From Tipula vernalis (taxonomy: Eukaryota > Arthropoda > Insecta > Diptera > Tipulidae), in assembly GCA_958295665.1 (NCBI GenBank), contig OY282560.1, positions 92,046,311-92,110,310 of the forward strand: a stretch of 64,000 nt of DNA. The letters are read 5' to 3'. The translations under genes were made by a program, and so were the position numbers. Positions 31,296 through 43,163 of this stretch are shown piece by piece (the stretch's first letter is position 1; each line of letters begins with the position of its first letter). The notes under the pieces were generated by a model. The model searched no databases and was not told the DNA's origin. It was given only the letters and a program-made list of their open reading frames with translations.

Positions 31296-32700
31296 TCATC
31301 CATCAATATACGGCAAAATAGAAATATGAATTTTGGCAGTTAAAATGTTAAAAGATTTAATCCGGGCAATACGGCGCTCAACGTGAACCCTTGCTCTGGC
31401 GATTTTGGTGCTTCTTATGACCTCCTCCTTTGTTATATTTTGAACCATGAAAGAAGGTCTAATCATCTCAATTCCAGCGTTTAAAAGCTCGTCAGCAAAC
31501 ATAAAGCCCTTGTCTACCATTATTGCGTCACCCTTTTGAAGGTTTTTTAATATATCCGTGGAGTTAAAAATGGCTTTATCCGAAGCCCTACCTGAAGTCG
31601 CTGTGCTTACAAAATTAATTAGGCCGGACGGCGCCACACCAATCAATATTTTTACTGTATAACAACCTTTATAATGGGAGAATAAACAGGTTCTACAGGT
31701 CAAGCATTTAAATGTTGCTGTTTTTTATTTCCGTGCAATCAAGGACCGTCATGGTATTAGGAAAGTCCCTAAAACATCTAGGTAAATGTTTTCGATTTTG
31801 CTATCGGGTTTTTTCGTTGATTTCAAACAATATCGCAATTTGCGTATTATTCAAATTCGTTTTTATACGAAACATTGTTAGTAATATTCTGTTCTTAACA
31901 CTCATTAGGCAATTGTCTGTATATGTACCAACTCTATGGCTTTTACAATACAATTTTCTCTAGTAGGGCAATTGTTGGTATACCTGTCATAGAGTTTAAT
32001 TTATTGTCGTCGTTATTGAATAACATTAGGAAATAATCGAAATGTGGCGGCTCCCCTATTACTTGAATGCCAATAGATATCGGTGCAGGTTTCTGGCAGT
32101 CAAAATCACTATCCTCATCAAGATGATTACTATCAGCTTCTTCACTTGAGGTCTGTATGGTACATTTTTGTTCATTTAATGTACCAAAATCGAAATCACT
32201 TATAAGTTCAACACTAAAAACAAGAACAGCAACATATGTCATATTTATTTAACGATAAAAAAGCCAAATTGTTGTAAATCTTACCATTTAGGTGAATTGT
32301 TATCCACAGCTTCCCATTTCTTATTGCTATTTATGGTCGCTCTAGTTTTTTTGTGACTTTGAATGCTGGAAATTGGTAGATTTAAACAAGGAAATGCAGT
32401 ATTCGATAATTTTTTTTTTTTTTTCAGTTTTAGAAAGTCTATGCATTGGCGCCATAAACTGAGAATCTTTAAAATGTTTACTGCAAATTAAAAATTGTTT
32501 TGGAAAATCCTTGCCCATTTTCAGAGCAATTTTTCAGCCCATTTTCAGAGCAACGACCCGTTTAGGGAGTATATGCATGGATATTCCAACTTCATTGTCG
32601 TACGTGTTACACTGCGAAACACTAAACACATGACGACCGATATTGGTTCTTCTGAATTTAATTGGATCCATTTCGGTTTTAAATGCACTAAATTTAAGTA
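31296..32700 (-). pseudogene. THAP-domain DDE transposase (PIF/Harbinger-ISL2EU-like)
   Basis: Read leftwards. A THAP-like zinc domain appears at about 32700-32540 (SVSQCNTYD, then HILPK), its first Cys apparently lost, closing with NTAFPCLNLP near 32395. Next is an acidic linker (31943-32242) ending TGIPTIALLEKIVL. The catalytic core has its first Asp in FPNTMTVLDCTEI (about 31760-31725) and continues in 31296-31703 with SHYKGCYTVKILIGVAPSGLI, GRASDKAIF, the second Asp in AIMVDKGF and the Glu in ARVHVERRIARIKSFNIL. All three DDE residues survive but frames are broken near 31710 and 31950. The motif set is that of DDE_Tnp_4 / ISL2EU transposases, which often carry THAP. Terminal repeats were not identified. 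Confidence 0.85.
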
Positions 32701-33401
32701 AACACTTTAAAATTTGACTAATTTTTTAAAATAAATAATTATTAGGACACTGTAGTTTCACTTCCGAACAAATATATATAGTAAATGACTCAGCTGTCAA
32801 ACTTAATAGAAGTCTGCTAATTCAAAATATTTCCGATAGAGGATAGGCTGGAACTCGTCAATTATATTACAGGTTTTCATCTTGGTAGCTGTCAAAATCT
32901 TAATATAAACAAATGAAGTTGTACGATTTTTAACGTACTTTGTTTCGACAAATTGAGATAATAAAATGAAATTAACAGGTACCGAACATCCCGCGCCCCT
33001 TGAACTCCGTTCAAATCTTCGTTTCAGCTGTGAGATGAGTAAATAATTTCTCGATGTTAATTTCATCTTCATAAGTAATCAGTGAATACTCGACAGATTT
33101 CTATTTATCAAAACCTCATCGTTGATTTGAATGAATATTTTTAACTTTTTAGACTTGAGGTTAATGATGCACAGAATCATGCACGTGAACACTCGTTGAG
33201 AGTTAAAAGATGAGGAATACTTAGTAGATCGTTCTTCATGTAGGAACCCATAATTGCTTTCTTGTAATGACCAACCTTCTTCTCTGATGATAGAATGCTC
33301 TGTTTGCTTTAACGAATTCGATTTCATAAAACCGTTTTAGTCTGATGTCTAAATTGGTTTCGGATTCTGTGCTATTTGTAGCTAGAAGTGATGATTTAGA
33401 T
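32701..33401. other. No recognised gene
   Basis: Two minus-strand frames (32803-33072, 89 codons; 33079-33327, 82 codons) have no motif I recognise. They lie between the THAP transposase and the BEL/Pao scrap and could be decayed flanks of either. Confidence 0.4.
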
Positions 33402-33990
33402 TTATGTTCTTTCTGGATTCTTCCATCTGAGTGTATGTCTTCCTTCCGCCTGTGTCAATATATCGATTACTTCTGGTTGATTACACTCAGAGTCAGCTAA
33501 CTGAACTGTCTTCCTTACATTCGTAGGAAGCCTAAGAATTGCTTGCGATGGTAAATTGGTTGGCAATTTTGATAAAACTACGGTGTAAATCTTCAATTTT
33601 AGATATCCTTGTGGCTTTACAGCTGACATTCGACTTCTTGTATACCAAATTTTAGATAATCTTAGACCGCATTCTAAGGTTCTTGAATTAATTTGTTTCA
33701 AGTTTAACTAGTGTACAGTCGACTCGGTTATAAAATTTGCTTGCGATCTCACGTCCAGCAGAGCTCGGCAAATATGTGATTTTCCATAATTATTCGACGC
33801 GGTGATTAGAGATGTCCGTAGAAATGACAGTACCTTAAGAAATTCAAGACCAACGCAATATTCTACTAATGAATTTATTGTGGTGACTGATACATCAATC
33901 CTAGAGGTTGATACAGGACTCTCAGACTTGTTGAGGAAAAGTAATGTGTGGTGTTTAGTGAGCAGGTTTGTCATCGACGGTTTGATTTAC
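33402..33990 (-). pseudogene. BEL/Pao retroelement Gag end and protease-like (DUF1758) scrap
   Basis: The right frame (33708-33974) has KHHTLLF, the end of the BEL-type zinc knuckle, and CRALLDVRSQANFITE, which corresponds to the usual CRALLDSGSQ-NFI active site. Here the catalytic Gly is lost (DVRS). After a stop, the left frame (33402-33701) continues with VVLSKLPTNLPSQ and VQLADSECNQPEVIDILTQAE, matching the later part of this protease domain. No RT or integrase follows, so only about 600 bp of the element remains. Confidence 0.78.
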
Positions 33991-34920
33991 TACGGTATAA
34001 TACATGTCTGCTACTAAAACAATTGAAACCTATCCAAACATTCATTATCCATTCTTTTCATTTGTTAGGTGGTTTAGATGTACCATTTAATCGCGAACAA
34101 TAAAACAGGGAACGCGTTTTGTAATGACAAAAAACGCAGGCATAAATGGCTGCTTCACTTGACACTGCTATGGCTTGACACTTGCCCCGGAGCATTGTTT
34201 CTTGTTTAACAAGTTGTGAGTTGAGTTTGGATTTTGAAAAATAATAAATTTCGTCGAAGTCAAAATCGGCATTTTCCGTTACATTAAATATTCAAATTTA
34301 CAATTTTTATTTTATTTTTGTCTCGACAACTGTGGTGTCATCAAATGTACTGTACTGGTAAGTTCAAACTCAGTTTTATTTCAATCATGAACAGTTTAGT
34401 GTCACTGATGACTGGATTTGTTTAGCTTAAACGTATAGTACTGATGACGCTATCTCGCACAATAAATCACCTTGAAAATGCCAAATCCTTGTTGCTAACT
34501 AGTTTACATTGTCTAGAATTACGGTTGAACCGCTGTAGATTTCTCAACTAGGACAATCAGCGTTTATTTATGAAGTTCGTGGTTTCTCCAATTGGCGAGA
34601 TTACGGTTCGCCGTAAACTGACGATGAGTAGACTTTCAGACCGGAAAAACTATTTATAACCGACAACTTAGTTAGATATGTAACAAATGGATATTTACAC
34701 TAACACTGCACACTTTTGTTCACGACAAACTATAGCTGCCGAATTTACGAGATCCACACTTTTATATAAATGCACTTAGCCGCATATATCACTGCTTCTC
34801 AATATACAGTTGATTTAATAATTCCATGATAACTTTATCGTCACAAAATCTTGATTTGTGCTTGAAACTGCTGACTAAGCTAAGCGCAGTGAAAAATGGT
34901 GATAGACCAATCTAACTCAA
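33991..34920. other. No gene seen
   Basis: No supported coding frame was found. Upstream BEL/Pao Gag sequence could not be recognised here. Confidence 0.45.
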
Positions 34921-35355
34921 AATGGTGAGAACTATATTGCTAATTATAGCCAGAACAACTGGACGATGATTTCTCAAAATGGCGAGAACTGTATTGCGAT
35001 TAATAGCCTGAACAAGACATCCTTAATTTCGTAGCGAGAGCTATATTGCCATTAATAGCCTGCAAAACATGTCGATAATTTCTCAAAATGGCGAGAACTA
35101 TATTGCCATTAATAGCTGCACAACACTTTGATGGTTTCTCAAAAATGGCGAGAACTAAATTGGATTAGTAGCTGCACATCACGTTGTAAATTTCTTAGAA
35201 TGGCGAAAACAATATTGCTATTAATAGCCATTATAACACGTCGATGATTTCTCAAAATGGCGAGAACTAATTTTCTATTAATACCCAGCGCAAACTTAGA
35301 TGATTTCTCAAAATGGCGAGAATATATTGCTATTAATGGCCAGCACAACAAACAT
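34921..35355. repeat. 57-bp tandem repeat, eight copies
   Basis: The core AATGGCGAGAACTATATTGC recurs at about 34921, 34978, 35030, 35087, 35144, 35199, 35256 and 35312, with spacing of 52-57 bp. Units also share (C/G)TATTAATAGCC and GATGATTTCTCAAA. Units differ by several substitutions, so the array is old or not being homogenised. Confidence 0.9.
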
Positions 35356-36335
35356 TTTATCACTAGCAAAAAGATTGTGGAATAGACTCGCACTCGCTGT
35401 ATCTTTACCGTTTAATGTTAAGAAGTTTAAAAAGTAAGTAAGCGAAATGAAAATCTAAGACTATTCAAAGGCCACTTTTTATGCTTTACAGAGGTGGTTT
35501 TGAGCTTGTTTGAATCGTCTTATTATGTTCTTTCCACTATATTTCAATTCGCTGGAATCGACGATTACGGAACTCGAATTGCCATAACCGAGCTTCAAAC
35601 AAAATGTTGAAATCGTACATGGTTCGCGGTGAGATTACTTTAAATTGTTAATTCAAAAGTTCTCTAATGACTTGAAAACCATTTTCAAATGATAATGATT
35701 TTACATTTGTAACCATAGAATCCCCCTTTAAAAAGGCTGGTTCGGAGCATTCAAGATATACAATCTTATCGGTCGGCTACCAAGTTATTTAACGTGGATC
35801 ATCATATCGTCGTTTTACGAGAAAAGTGACACAAAAAATCCTTTAAATGTAGCAATCTTTTATCTGGCATAGTGTCACTTCTAAACTACTCATAGTTTTC
35901 AATAGATGTCACTAGTGACGAGATTCCAATTTGATGAGTTCAACTGAAAATTTTCTGTAAAACCGACACATAAGTGTATGTTACGAAGGTGAGGTAAAAA
36001 GAATAAATTTATTTTCCGTAACACGTCTTATTTCGTGTTGTGTCATTATTTTAATAAAATTATCAAGTTTTTATTATTGAAGATTTATACAATAACGTTG
36101 TATTTTGAGTCGTGTCGTTTTTAGTGAAAAATCGTAAGTAATACCGTTTAAATAGGTTTTTAGGAAATAATGTAGTATTTAAACTGAAAAACGTTATTTT
36201 TGTAAAACGGTTGATCCCCATATTGAACTATTTTTAGTTGTGACAATATTGCTGAAATATAAATAATACATTAGGATCATTATTTTGATTTATGTCATTA
36301 TTCTATTAAAATTTCGTGGGAGGTTGTTGGTGCAA
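35356..36335. other. No gene seen
   Basis: This is AT-rich sequence upstream of the intron-containing transposase-like gene. There is no convincing promoter element, though TATA-like words are frequent. Confidence 0.45.
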
Positions 36336-38150
36336 ATGATGATAGATCAAGCGAAAAAAAAAACAAAATTCAATAACCCACCCGTGTTTGAAGATAGCCC
36401 TAATAATACTAACACAGGTAAGTGATAATAAGCTTAAACGAGTCAATTTACAAATTTTCTGAACTGATGCGGCATGAAAAATTTTTAGATGAATGTACAG
36501 CAAAAGAGACACCGGATGATAACAATGAACTTTCTCTAATACCGTTTATGAAAATACGGAATGCAGTTGAACCGATGAGGAACGTTAACAATCTAGATGA
36601 ATCTATGACAATAGTGGCACCGGATGATAATAATGAACCGTTCATGGAACTACCGAATGCAGCTGAGCCGACGAGGCGGGAAATTTTTTTAAATAAATCT
36701 ACGGCAATAGAGGGACCGGTTGAGAATAAACCACCTCCTTCAATATCGTCGTCGTCATCTAGTATTAGCAGTAGTAGTTCTAGCTCAAGCTCAGAATCTT
36801 CCGATGAAGGTAACAAATGTTTTCTAAATTTTATAATAACTTTTATTTCAATTGATAGTATGTGGGATGTGTATAATAAATTTAAAATAAAATATTTTTT
36901 TGGTTTCAGATGGTGCCTTCCCATTAATGACCATACTTTTAAAATTGCGGAAAATGAAATTCATTCAAGTAATAAAGAGGAAGGATTAGAACCAATAATA
37001 GATCCAGCTGTGCAACCTTCTGCGAAGAAACAAATTCTTTGTACTGCAAAACAGGGAAAAAAGAGAGTGTGCAATAAAGCCAATTGGAAGAAATCCGTGT
37101 CAAAACAATTAAGAAACTCTGGGAGAAATTACGAGAACCACAACCATCCTGCACTGAAAAATGTAAACTGAAATGTTTCACAAAAATTACGGAAGAAGAT
37201 CGTAATCAGATATTTATGGCTTTCTGGAGCTTGGGCGATTTGGAAAAGCAACGATATTTTATAGCATCATGCATGGAACTTATGCAACCAAAATATCGAT
37301 ATACCAGAACGAACAGTAACAGATCATTAAATAATGCCTTTTATTTGAACTTAAAAGGCCAAAAAATACGTATTTGTAAAGTATTTTTCCAAAAATGCTT
37401 TAGACATAAATGACAGGCCCATTAGAACAGTTGTTCAACAAAAAAAAAAAAAACACATTAATAAATGATATTGTGGAGGGAGAAAAAAGAGGAAAACACG
37501 GTCACCATGTACGAATTGAACAAGCAATGAAGGACGAAATTCGACAGTTCATCAACAATATTCCCAAAGTGGAAAGTCACTATAGACGTTCAGAATCCAC
37601 AAGACATTACATTGAAGGAAATAAATTCATAACCGACCTCCACAGAGATTATGTAGAACAGTCTAAGTAAAAAAAATACCATTTTGTAACTATATCGTAT
37701 TTTATTAAATTTTTACTAAGGAGTTTGAAATATTCAGTTATACAAACCGAAAAATGATCAGTGCGAATATTGTTTGCCTTATTAAATAAAAGGATTTAGC
37801 TCGCGAAGAAAAGAATTCAGACAAACAAAAATTCTCGAACATACCCATAACGTTATTCTTGCTGTATACGATTTGGAAGCAGTATTTCAATGTCCAAAAG
37901 GTAAAGCTTCATTTTTTTTCTAAAAGTCAAAGTTAAACGTATTTAATTTCAGTATCTACAACATTCATCCTAAATCAGATTGCTTTGTTCCGCATGAAGG
38001 TATATAGGGAATCGAGGTGTGAAAGCGTCAGAGGTGGAACCTCAACAATTCGAAGGGATTATACTCACCATAGTTTCAACTGCCCTTCGGAACTTTGTGT
38101 TAACGTCAACGCGATAATCGACAGATGGAATGAACATTCTTTCCGCAAAA
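36336..38150 (+). pseudogene. Intron-containing transposase-like gene, frameshifted
   Basis: A likely start at 36336 gives exon 1 (36336-36417), a 71-bp intron with GTAAGT donor and TTTTTAG acceptor, exon 2 (36489-36809) and a second intron ending TTTCAG at 36909; splice phase agrees at the first junction. Exon 2 has three imperfect copies of a roughly 30-residue unit (DD-NNE...N-A-EP) and a Ser-rich tract. Later, in alternating frames, come NWKKSVSKQLRNSG, CTEKCKLKCFTKITEEDRNQIF, ICKVFF, KRGKHGHHVRIE, PKVESHYRRSESTRHYI, KNDQCEYC and VYDLEAVFQCP. I know this motif series from a widespread insect family with a DDE-like core, but cannot name it reliably. Breaks lie at about 36920, 37145, 37390 and after 37670. 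Confidence 0.7.
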
Positions 38151-41100
38151 GTGTATGAGAGTTATTTGATGGAGCCATCGCCAACACTCTTTATTCTTAT
38201 GTTGAAATTTGGCACACATCTTTCGTAAAAGTGAAACATCTAAGGCCAATATCTGGGTGATTGGACTACTTGGCAATGTAGTAAAGGTTACTTGATTCAA
38301 AATTGTATTATAAATTTTCATCTTCGTTGATCTCACAATCGTCCTAAATAAAATATCGGATCTCTGGTTTTAGATATCACGAGTGACTGAGAAGATTCAG
38401 ACGCTCGGGATCTCTTGTCACTTGTATGCTCCCGCAATTAAAAAAAAAAAGAATTATTTTAATAAGCTACACTCTTGAAACTAGGGAATCCGGTTTTCCC
38501 ACAAAAAATGAATTCCGAATTTGAATATTGCGGAATACCGCAATAAATTCGGAATTAACAAAAATAAAAAAGAATGATGCAATGGAGAATTCGCTAATTT
38601 TTTTATGGAAAGTACGGCTTTTCAAAATTGTAGTAGGTTGCGAAACGACATATTTTTCACAACTAGTTATGGTGTTATGACACGGGCTAATTTTTCGCAT
38701 TGTTCCAATGATTAAAAAGTAAATTAGCCTAAAAATAATGTATAGGTTTTGCACTCACAATTCAACCTTTTACAAATCAGGTTCAGCAATTTTCAAATCA
38801 AATTCATCTGTATCCAAAACATATTGTTATACGGTGACGCCTTGGGTTTAATAGAATTAGTTAAATTAATAGCTCAAAGTTTTACTGTTCCAAAATTGGA
38901 ATTTTCCATGATAAAAACTGTTCTAAATGTTTCTGGACTATTCTTACTGGAAAAGTCATGAAATTTCTAGAAGTTTGCTTTGTTTATATAAAAAGGCGAA
39001 CGAAGTCGAATTGGATCATTAGTTTTTGGTAAGCGCAAGTGTTAGGGTTAAAAAGTGCGTAACAATATTCATCCTTTTCCAAGTCAAATTCATCATTTAT
39101 GAAAATATCACATTAAAATTAAAAACATTGGATTGAAGTCCTTCTGTGTGACCAATATTTTTGAGATTATTTCGAAATTATTGATATTGGTCCGCGGCGT
39201 AAAAATTGTTTTTCTCGATACAGTGATGAACTAGTAAAAACTTAATTGTTTGTACCGGTAGGCGGGGGAAAAACTAAACTTGCCTGGCACTCTAAAGGTC
39301 TAATTCCTAAATAAAAATTCTAAATTTCTAAAATGTTATTGAAAATTCTCTAAATATCAGGTTTCTTAAATTTGACGAATTTCTAAATTTTTACTAACTT
39401 TAAAGATTTAGATCTACAAACTCCCATTTTCCATATTTATCTTCCCAAACCCGCACTAATTTTATTAAATTCTAATATTCCTGCAATATATATGTATCTT
39501 CTAAATTTTCCTAAATTTCCTAATTTATTTTCTTTCTAAACTGCGTTACAAAGTTCGTTAATTTCTAAAATCAATAATTCCAAATTCCAAATAAATTATG
39601 AATTTGAATTTATATTTACAAAATTTGTAATCCTAAATTAATTTTTTCACTTTTAAAAGTTCCAAACTCCAGAATTGTTAAATTTGATAAAAATCCTTAT
39701 TTAAGCTTCTAAGGGTTTTCGCTTTCTAAATTCCTGACACATACGGTGAATTTTAGAGTGAAGTTTAGGGTTAGTTTTAGAGAGGGTTGTAAATTTTACG
39801 GTGATTTCTAGGATAGGTTGAATTAAAGGGTATATTTAGGGTGAATTTTAAATAAAATTTTAGGGTTAATTTTAGAGTGGCTTGTACGCTGAATTTAAAT
39901 TTGGGGAAAAAATTACTTTTATAGAAGTGGTATAAAGTTCATGAGTGTTTGCTTCTCTCGATCAAGACATTTACAACAGATTACCACTTTCAAGTATGTA
40001 TGACATCTGCAAGTGACAACAGATATAACTAACAATAGCGCCATAACGGTGAAATGCGTAAATTTTGTCGCAGTGAATTTGTATTAGAGTGATAAAGAAA
40101 TTTATCAAGACCGTTCCAACAATATCATTTTCAATTGTACTGATTGGTGCTTTAATGGTAAATTCTATAACTAAAGTTACAGGCTATTGTTGCATTCTTC
40201 AAGACGTTGTAATGATACAACATGATTTATTCGATTGGAAAAAAAAATTCATCACGCCGTGGCAAATATTTATACTTATGGCAAAAGTTTGCAATTTTCT
40301 TGCATCTGTATATTAAGATCTTTCATATGAACACTCTCTAGAGCACGGTCTTTCCAACGATACTCCTTTCAAGTCTCTGCCACAACTGCGGGTGACAAGC
40401 ACGCATTCCGCCTATCAGCGACATATCGGAGATTTTTACAACTATTTATAAGGCTGATGAATAATGTTGAATATTTCCGACGATTAAAAAGATCCCTTTC
40501 CAACTATAGCTTCCGCAATACCGTGCGACATCTAAAAGTGGCACAAACATTGGTATAGGTAGTAGGGACGTGACGTACTTGACCGGACTTTTCCTAGCTT
40601 GAAAAAAATACCCGATCGTGTTTCCTACTATTTGGACCTGTCTTCTGACGCTATTTCACGTTCTCCAAAATAAAAAAAAGACCAGAAAATAGTTTTAGGA
40701 AAAAAACAGGAATATTACTTAGGTCTTCACTTTTACTATCATTATCAAGAGGAAAACAGCCAGATAGTTTATAGTTGTTTTAAACAACATGCCCTTGGTT
40801 TTTATTTATCATTTCTAGAATTTGTGCACGAGCCTGAATATTTAAGGCAACAGTTGCCGCTTTATTGCTTAAAATAAAGTCGTGGGTCTACTTCCCCAAA
40901 AATCAAAAAATCATGCTGTCCGAAATGGTTTTCTGAAGGTTACTTTTACAGAATTTTTTTTCGAATTTTTAAAAATTCCAGTTTTTGGCTAGTGTCACTA
41001 TTCCAGCAAACCGACGATACAAATTCCGTATTGAACAAGATTTCTGTAGACTGGAGGAAATGAGCTTGAATGGTCAAAATATAATTTTTCGGCGGTCAGA

Positions 41101-41880
41101 AAAACTCCCAAACCACCACTTTAAAATAAATTGGATGTAGAGTAACGAATAAAAGATCATTAGTGAAAATGAGAAGCAGTGCGGCGATAATACCATTTAA
41201 TGTATGAGAAGTCGCACTATCCACTACTGCTTGGATTCTGCAACACAAGAGAAAAATTGCAATCGACGAAACCAGAGCATATACTGGGAGTCTAATTGCT
41301 TAATAAACACTTCTACTAAATATGATCGAACGCCAGTCGACCGACGACGCCGAAATCCATATTAAAATATTTCATTTCAATTAAAAATTTAGACTAAAGT
41401 TCGATTAATTACCCTTTATGGGCACTTTATGAACATTACCTGTTTTCTAGATCGAACGGAAAATGGTAAGAGCCGTAGATCGGTGATCCGGCAGATGGAT
41501 GATATAAGCTGAATCAGTTCAAGAGCTGCCAACATTTCAGCCACCTTACCAGTCTGGTGATGGGAGAAATATGGAAGCCTTGTGAGAGAAAGAAAGAATC
41601 GATTTTTTTCCATTTGCATATTTAAAATTTTGACTCATTGTGTAGTTATTGAAGGATATCTGATAAATTACGACAATTGACAAGCTCAAATGACGACATC
41701 TCTTCGACATGTTTGGCACAACTTTTGTGGAATTAAAAACTGAATGTTCGGCAGGTGTGGGCCTTCTATTTCATAAAGTAAATTAGCAGATAAAGTTTTA
41801 CAAAACATATTTTGTTATCAAAATAAAAAGGGTTGATATTGCCGTCGAAAACTTATACTTAAGACATTAAAATTATCTTT
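38151..41880. other. Gene-poor AT-rich stretch
   Basis: I see no supported gene in 3.7 kb. A small hairpin made of GAATTCCGAATTT and AAATTCGGAATT lies near 38508-38555. From about 39300 to 39700 the sequence is rich in AATTTCTAAATTT-like words, and from 39740 to 39900 in TTTTAGGGT(T/G)A words. Confidence 0.5.
39300..39900. repeat. Degenerate TTTCTAAAT and TTTTAGGGTTA word repeats
   Basis: The left part repeats CTAAATTTCTAAA-type words and the right part repeats TTTAGGGTTAGTTTTAGAG-type words. There is no fixed period. The build is like the TTGAG-rich repeat at 15.4-16.2 kb but with different words. Confidence 0.6.
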
Positions 41881-41881
41881 T

Positions 41882-42063
41882 GACGATTTCGATTTACCAA
41901 GAAAAAGCCACCCGGCTCGATGAAAGATGATCTTTCTGCTGTCAAACTGTTCGATTTGTCAAGAAAAGTCAATCTGAATCTCGATTTTTTGGCAGATTTG
42001 TTTGACAGCAGAAAGATCATCTTTCATCGAGCCGGATAGCTTTTTCTTGGTAAATCGAAATCG
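41882..42063. mobile_element. Foldback MITE, 182 bp
   Basis: The arms 41882-41946 and 41999-42063 are inverted copies over 65 bases with only a few mismatches. Examples are CGATTTCGATTTACCAAG with its complement, and GGCTCGATGAAAGATGATC with its complement. The loop is 52 bases. There is no coding. A target duplication is not clear. Confidence 0.85.
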
Positions 42064-42104
42064 TCGTTACTGTTGAGGTGAACACTTAGTATTATGGCTT
42101 AGTA

Positions 42105-42795
42105 TTAGGCCGCTCGAAGGTAGCCCAGAGATGTCTCTCATCTATTAACGATATGGCAGATCAAATCAATATCCACTTAACGTGGATGCCTGGGCACTTC
42201 AGCGTTACGGAGAATAAAAAGGCAGATGAACCCGCTCGGCAGGATACAAATTGCCTAACTTTACCAAGTAAGGTAAATGTTGAAATTCCGCTCGCTACAT
42301 GCAAACTCTTACTTCAGGAAGAAGCTAGGAGGGCACCGAACTATAGATGATTCAATAGTACCTCGTGTGTAATAACTAGGCCGATTTGGCCAAGACTGGG
42401 TCAAGCAAGAACTAGAGAGCTGTTAACACTTCAGCGTCGCCATATTAGTAAGGTCGTTGGGGTTATTACATGGCAATGTCTCATAGGTGAGCATGTGCGG
42501 AGTCTCCTCTTATGATTACTGTAGCAGTTGCGAAGATGTAGAGCAGGAAGAAAATGTACTCCATCTACTCCCCGCTTATCCCCGTCTAGCGTTAAGCAGA
42601 TTGAAATTTTTAAGAGCTCCTCTCCTCAATGACCTGGCGGATCTCAATGGGATGGACGTCAGATGTATTCAACGCTTCATGGAAAGCTCTGTATGGTTCA
42701 GTGATTAGAGCCGAGAAAATTGTATGTGGTATAGCTGCGGACCATTTTTGTGTCTATGCCGGTCTCTTAGGATAGGCACCCTAACCTAACCTAGG
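42105..42795 (+). pseudogene. LINE 3' end: RNase H end, degenerate finger, CCTAACC tail
   Basis: The first frame (to 42350) has CLSSINDMADQINIHLTWMPGHFSVTENKKADE, the end of a LINE RNase H like that at 1.3 kb. The second (42487-42708) has YCSSCEDVEQEENVLHLLPAYPRLA, a zinc finger whose last Cys positions are lost, and RFMESSVWFSD at the end. The 3' UTR (42709-42795) ends GGCACCCTAACCTAACCTAGG. RNase H plus this finger is the R1/LOA/I-group arrangement. The fragment is 5' truncated, as target-primed insertions often are. Confidence 0.83.
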
Positions 42796-43163
42796 TTTTT
42801 TGGTTTGAACAATAAATTACTCATTCATTATAATAAAAATTGGCCTTGTAATACGCTTCATTTTGTAGTAGATAGAACATACTAAATTTAAAATATAGCG
42901 ACTCAGTTATACCTTTCTTGAATTTAAAGTAACCTGTATTTAACTCCGGTAATTTTTCACTCGAATATTTTTCATTGTAAGCTTCTTAAATGACGTAATA
43001 TTAGACAAAAAAAATTGATGACATGTAAAATGTACAGCAATTATCTCCATTTAATAAACAAATTTTTAATCAGTCGATGTTTTCCTTCATTATTATTACC
43101 GTTAAAAAAAAATTATTTTTTCATATGTTTTTAACCGAAAGTTACTGTTGTGCACCATACACT

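Noticed and set aside
42770..42795. Telomeric repeat tract
   Set aside because: Only two to three CCTAA units, and they sit at the 3' terminus of a LINE fragment; too short to call telomeric.
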